A stretch of 8,946 bases of DNA from Victivallales bacterium (GTDB lineage Bacteria > Verrucomicrobiota > Lentisphaeria > Victivallales > Victivallaceae), in the NCBI GenBank assembly GCA_030634125.1, contig DAOWBJ010000048.1, positions 1 to 8,946 on the forward strand, written 5' to 3'. Under the pieces are notes generated by a model, which searched no databases, was not told the DNA's origin, and was given only the letters and a program-made list of their open reading frames with translations. The stretch's first letter is position 1, and the number at the start of each line of letters is the position of its first letter. Positions 5,865-8,946 of the stretch are shown here, piece by piece. Position numbers and translations under genes: made by a program.

Positions 5865-6563
5865 TTATTTTTTGGCTTTTGAAAGCTCTTTAATTATTTC
5901 CTGGCGATTCACAACAAAAGTGCGTGCGATTTTATAAACAACACCGGTAACTGCTTTGCTGGAGATAGTCGCTCCGGTCATATAATCAAATTTACCACCG
6001 GCTTTAGTAACCTGCCACGGAGTCTTGCCCGCGCTTTTGTCGGCGAACTGGTCAAGAATCTTGTTTCCAGCCGGCAGAGCCGCGTCTTTACCCGGTTCTT
6101 CAAATATACTGACAATAGTTTTTTGACGTTTGCGTTCGCAGACAACTGTTCCCAGCCCCGGCGTTTCCTTCTGCTCAGTAATCAATACCGCTGAAAGTTT
6201 TTTGCCGTCAACAAGCGCTATTGTGCGGATTTTCCCGTCAAGCTTCAAGCCTGCCATCGCGACGATTTTGCCGCTGTAGCCTTTCATCGTATCGCCGGAA
6301 GCCGCGACCGCGATAAGTTTGCCGTCTTTCCTGGCGCCGTAAAAAGTAACGCCGTCTTTCTTGAAAGTATTATTTCCGGGAGAGTTATCAAATGCCGGCA
6401 GGACTTCTTTCAAAGCGTTATTTACTGCCTGCATTTTCATTTTTTTGATCGGCTCACGCGTCAGGTCGGCGAAATATGCCAAAACCAGCGCGGCTATCGC
6501 AGCACATACTCCGAGGAATATTCCCAGCACAAAAATATTTTCAGTTTCTTTCAGCTTCTTCAT
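5865..6563 (-). CDS. rnfG: Rnf complex flavoprotein subunit RnfG (RsxG)
   Basis: FMN-carrying subunit of Rnf, which passes electrons on the outer face of the cytoplasmic membrane. One N-terminal membrane helix (about residues 10-32) anchors a soluble FMN-binding domain, total 232 residues, a normal length. The flavinylation motif DYMTGAT (193-199) gives Thr199 as the expected covalent FMN site, to be modified by an ApbE-type flavin transferase, which is not in this window. ETPGLG (near 133-138) is another typical family stretch. Its ATG overlaps the rnfD TGA by 4 nt (ATGA), and its strong ribosome binding site AAGGAG (6571-6576) lies inside the end of rnfD, 7 nt before the start. This points to translational coupling. 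Confidence 0.96.
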   Translation of the reverse strand: MKKLKETENIFVLGIFLGVCAAIAALVLAYFADLTREPIKKMKMQAVNNALKEVLPAFDNSPGNNTFKKDGVTFYGARKDGKLIAVAASGDTMKGYSGKIVAMAGLKLDGKIRTIALVDGKKLSAVLITEQKETPGLGTVVCERKRQKTIVSIFEEPGKDAALPAGNKILDQFADKSAGKTPWQVTKAGGKFDYMTGATISSKAVTGVVYKIARTFVVNRQEIIKELSKAKK

Positions 6564-7726
6564 GCTTTTGCTCCTTCTTTGTCGTCCCGGATGTTATAAC
6601 CGAATGGTTTTTTACTAGCGAATCTATCGATCAGAGGAACTAAGGAATTCATAAACAAGATAGCAAAACTTACGCCTTCAGGGTAGTTACCCCAAATACG
6701 GATAACGCAGGTAATAACTCCACAGCCTGTTCCGAAAATCACCGCGCCTTTTTTAGTCATCGGCGAAGTTACCATATCAGTAGCCATAAATATAGCTCCC
6801 AACAACAAACCGCCGGTAAGTATATGGAACAATGCTGGCGGAGTAACGCCCGGGAGGAAGTAGTTGATTATTGCGGTAAATATCGCGACAGTAGCGATAT
6901 AAAATACCGGAACCTGCCATTTTATTAATTTAAAAAGTATCAGGATAATTCCGCCGAGCAATAAAGCCAGGGCTGAAGTTTCCCCCAGACAGCCGCCCAT
7001 ATTTCCTAAGAAATACTGTTGATAAGCTTCGGGGTTGGCGACATTAGCGAATACGCCCTGTGCGTTTTGAAGCACTTTTTCAGTAGTGGATACGACACCC
7101 AGCGGAGTCGCGCAGGTAATGCCGTCAAGCTGTTCGTTCAGAACACTGCCCCATGCTTCGGGAGTAAAAAATCTCTGAGCATAAGAACTGATTTCACCAT
7201 TCATAAATTTAGTTGGTATCCAACTGGTCATGTATTTAGGCAGCGCGATCAACAAGGCGACCCTGGCGACCAGTGCCGGATTGAAGGGATTATGTCCCAG
7301 GCCGCCAAATACTTGTTTGCCCAGCCAGATAGCTAAAAACGCGCCGATCAAACACAGCCACCACGGTACTCCTGCAGACAAGTTCATTGCCAGCAGTAAA
7401 CCGGTCAGAACCGCGCTTAAATCTTTAACCGTATCAATTGGTTTACCGGCAATTTTACACCAGATTATTTCAGCCGCGACTGAAAAGGCTATACAATATA
7501 ATATTACCATAATCGCGGCGTTCCCGAAAAGCAGCATACCCGCGAAAACAGCGGGCATCAACGCGATTATTACTTTGACCATTATCTTCTGGACGTCTTC
7601 ATCCGCATGTATATGCGGCGAAGAACTCAGTACCAGTTCATCACCTTTTGGAAGCAGCATTTCAGCTTTCGGCTTAGCTTCCGCTTCCACCTCGACTGGA
7701 ACTTCCTGTTTTACTTCTTCACTCAT
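6560..7726 (-). CDS. rnfD: Rnf complex membrane subunit RnfD (RsxD)
   Basis: NqrB-like polytopic membrane flavoprotein of Rnf, thought to take part in ion transport. The 388 residues contain the family stretches GLGHNPFNPALVARV (143-156 region), GCLGETSALALLLGG (245-259), MATDMVTSPMT (314-324) and GNYPEGVSFAILFMN (346-360). The FMN attachment motif reads DGITCAT (201-207), with Thr207 the expected acceptor; the usual Gly before Ala is replaced by Cys. About 30 residues of acidic, low-complexity sequence rich in E, V and K precede the conserved start (SSSPHI at 34-39), longer than in the E. coli protein. Met23 could be an alternative start, but the ATG at 7724-7726 has the better upstream site (AAGAGA, 7735-7740, 8 nt away). 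It starts 18 nt after the rnfC stop. Confidence 0.96.
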   Translation of the reverse strand: MSEEVKQEVPVEVEAEAKPKAEMLLPKGDELVLSSSPHIHADEDVQKIMVKVIIALMPAVFAGMLLFGNAAIMVILYCIAFSVAAEIIWCKIAGKPIDTVKDLSAVLTGLLLAMNLSAGVPWWLCLIGAFLAIWLGKQVFGGLGHNPFNPALVARVALLIALPKYMTSWIPTKFMNGEISSYAQRFFTPEAWGSVLNEQLDGITCATPLGVVSTTEKVLQNAQGVFANVANPEAYQQYFLGNMGGCLGETSALALLLGGIILILFKLIKWQVPVFYIATVAIFTAIINYFLPGVTPPALFHILTGGLLLGAIFMATDMVTSPMTKKGAVIFGTGCGVITCVIRIWGNYPEGVSFAILFMNSLVPLIDRFASKKPFGYNIRDDKEGAKA

Positions 7727-7744
7727 ATTAAATGTCTCTTTATG

Positions 7745-8946
7745 TTATTTTCTAGTAATTTTGCGAATTTCAGCTTTAGCGCGGCGGAAATGCTGCACCA
7801 ATGGACGACGTGATGGACAAACATAAGCGCATGAACCGCATTCAACACAATCCATAACGTTATTTTTTTCCGCCAAATCAAATTTTTCACTTTCAATCGC
7901 GGCGCTGAGAGAACCCGGCTGTAAATTCATAGGACAAGCGTCCACACATTTACCGCAGCGGATACAGGCTGCTGATTGATATTGAGTAATGTCCTCTTTT
8001 TTCATCAACAGGATGCCGGAAGTGTTTTTAGTAATGGTTACCTGCAGGGATTTTTGAGTAAATCCCATCATCGGACCGCCAAGAATAACTTTTCCCGGTT
8101 CAGAAACCACGCCGCCGGCAAATTTAACCGCCTCAATAACCGGCGTACCTAATTTCAAACGCCAGTTACTTGGATTTTTGACCGGCTCGCCGGTAACAGT
8201 AGTAATACGGTCAATCAACGGCTTACCCTCACTAACAGCATCCGTTACCGCGACGGCGCTGCCGACGTTCTGCACTACGCAGCCCACATCCATCGGCAAG
8301 CCTCCGGTGGGAACTTCGCGTCCGGTTATCGCGCTGATTAAGTGTTTTTCGGCACCTTGAGGATATTTAACCTGCAGACCGACAATTTTGACACCATAAT
8401 CAGCGGCTTTTGCTAAGAGTATATCAATCGCGTCTTTTTTATTTACTTCAACACCGATATAAATATCACTTACACCGAGAGCTCTGCCAAGAATAGCGGC
8501 TCCCTCAAGTACTTTTTCAGGATATTCAATCATCAGGCGATGATCGGCGGTCAAATATGGTTCACACTCAGCGCCGTTCAAAATCAGACAATCGATTTTT
8601 TTCTCCGGCGGTGGTGAAAGTTTCACATGAGTAGGGAAAGCCGCGCCGCCCATACCGACAACTCCGGCATCACGAACACGGTCTTTAATCGCCTGCGGCT
8701 CAGCAGTTTTCCAGTCCATAGGCAGCATTAATTCGCCCCACCGGTCTTCGCCGTCAGCGCTAATGACAACAGCTTGAACCGGAACACCCATAGGACCGGG
8801 GATATTATCTATTTTTGAGATTTTTCCGCTCGTCGGGGAATGCAGGGGCGCGGAAACCAAGCCGACGGCTTCAGCGATAGGTTGTGTCTTTTTCACTTCA
8901 TCACCTTTGGCAACGAGTAATTCAGGCGGGGCTCCGATATTTTGGT
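7745..8946 (-). CDS. rnfC: Rnf complex subunit RnfC (RsxC), N-terminus beyond the window
   Basis: Peripheral NADH/FMN and iron-sulfur subunit of Rnf, on the cytoplasmic face. The reading frame stays open past a GTG at 8894-8896 to the right edge, where the upstream residues IGAPPELLVAKGDEV are typical RnfC sequence. The GTG is therefore internal and the gene is truncated by the window. Of the 399 visible residues (numbered from 8944), the first part is a biotinyl/lipoyl-like sandwich domain (APLHSPTSG). It is followed by the 51-kDa-like flavin/NADH domain with GMGGAAFPTH (97-106) and NGAECEP (123-129). Two 4Fe-4S ferredoxin motifs come last, with Cys327/330/333/337 and Cys366/369/372/376. It lacks the long repetitive C-terminal tail of the E. 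coli protein and resembles the short clostridial type. It is the first visible gene of a leftward rnfC-D-G-E cluster. The promoter is outside the window. Confidence 0.97.
   Translation of the reverse strand, partial: QNIGAPPELLVAKGDEVKKTQPIAEAVGLVSAPLHSPTSGKISKIDNIPGPMGVPVQAVVISADGEDRWGELMLPMDWKTAEPQAIKDRVRDAGVVGMGGAAFPTHVKLSPPPEKKIDCLILNGAECEPYLTADHRLMIEYPEKVLEGAAILGRALGVSDIYIGVEVNKKDAIDILLAKAADYGVKIVGLQVKYPQGAEKHLISAITGREVPTGGLPMDVGCVVQNVGSAVAVTDAVSEGKPLIDRITTVTGEPVKNPSNWRLKLGTPVIEAVKFAGGVVSEPGKVILGGPMMGFTQKSLQVTITKNTSGILLMKKEDITQYQSAACIRCGKCVDACPMNLQPGSLSAAIESEKFDLAEKNNVMDCVECGSCAYVCPSRRPLVQHFRRAKAEIRKITRK

Noticed and set aside
7230..7826. 198-residue open frame on the plus strand opposite rnfD and the end of rnfC
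   Set aside because: It lies wholly antisense to well-supported rnf genes, crosses their junction, has Ser/Thr-rich composition typical of a shadow frame, and resembles no protein.
8894..8896. GTG as the start of rnfC
   Set aside because: The frame continues upstream with typical RnfC residues to the window edge, so the codon is internal and the gene is merely cut off.
1..8946. CRISPR array, tRNA or rRNA genes, insertion sequences, toxin-antitoxin or phage genes
   Set aside because: No spaced direct repeats, cloverleaf sequences, transposase motifs or terminal inverted repeats were seen on reading either strand.

Overview
The window reads as chromosomal DNA of a Gram-negative-type anaerobic or facultatively anaerobic bacterium using the standard code (TAA, TGA and TAG stops all occur). 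The support is an Rnf ion-translocating oxidoreductase, a bifunctional chorismate mutase/prephenate dehydratase and queuosine synthesis. I cannot place the phylum from sequence alone. The short RnfC, the Rnf gene set and the eukaryote-like UDP-glucose dehydrogenase would fit a PVC or candidate-phylum lineage, but that is a guess.

Layout, left to right. A possible C-terminal fragment of a + strand gene (1-60) abuts an unrecognised AT-richer gene (68-700, minus), which may be a degenerate RNase H-fold nuclease. A 204-bp spacer holds candidate promoters for that gene and a short heptanucleotide repeat. Next come queC (905-1582, minus; 7-cyano-7-deazaguanine synthase) and pheA (1717-2775, plus; phenylalanine synthesis), which diverge from a 134-bp promoter region. 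pheA runs tail-to-tail, 8 bp apart, into a metallophosphoesterase gene (2784-3530, minus). A strong terminator hairpin (3648-3698) separates that gene from a UDP-glucose 6-dehydrogenase (3706-5076, minus) that looks strikingly like animal/plant UGDH.

The right 40% is the distal part of an rnf operon read leftward: rnfC (truncated by the window edge), rnfD, rnfG, rnfE, with 18-nt, -4-nt and 12-nt junctions. RnfC (flavin/NADH, two 4Fe-4S clusters), RnfD and RnfG (both with flavinylation motifs) and RnfE (two membrane cysteines for the RnfA-RnfE iron-sulfur site) form most of a ferredoxin:NAD+ oxidoreductase that exchanges redox energy for an Na+ or H+ gradient. rnfA and rnfB do not follow rnfE, so they must lie upstream of rnfC or elsewhere.

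Most of the window is ordinary housekeeping DNA. The points most worth a second look are a CxxCxxC tail on RnfE, a TCAT variant of the RnfD flavinylation motif, the eukaryote-type UGDH, and the unrecognised left-end gene. I do not see an undescribed multi-gene system.
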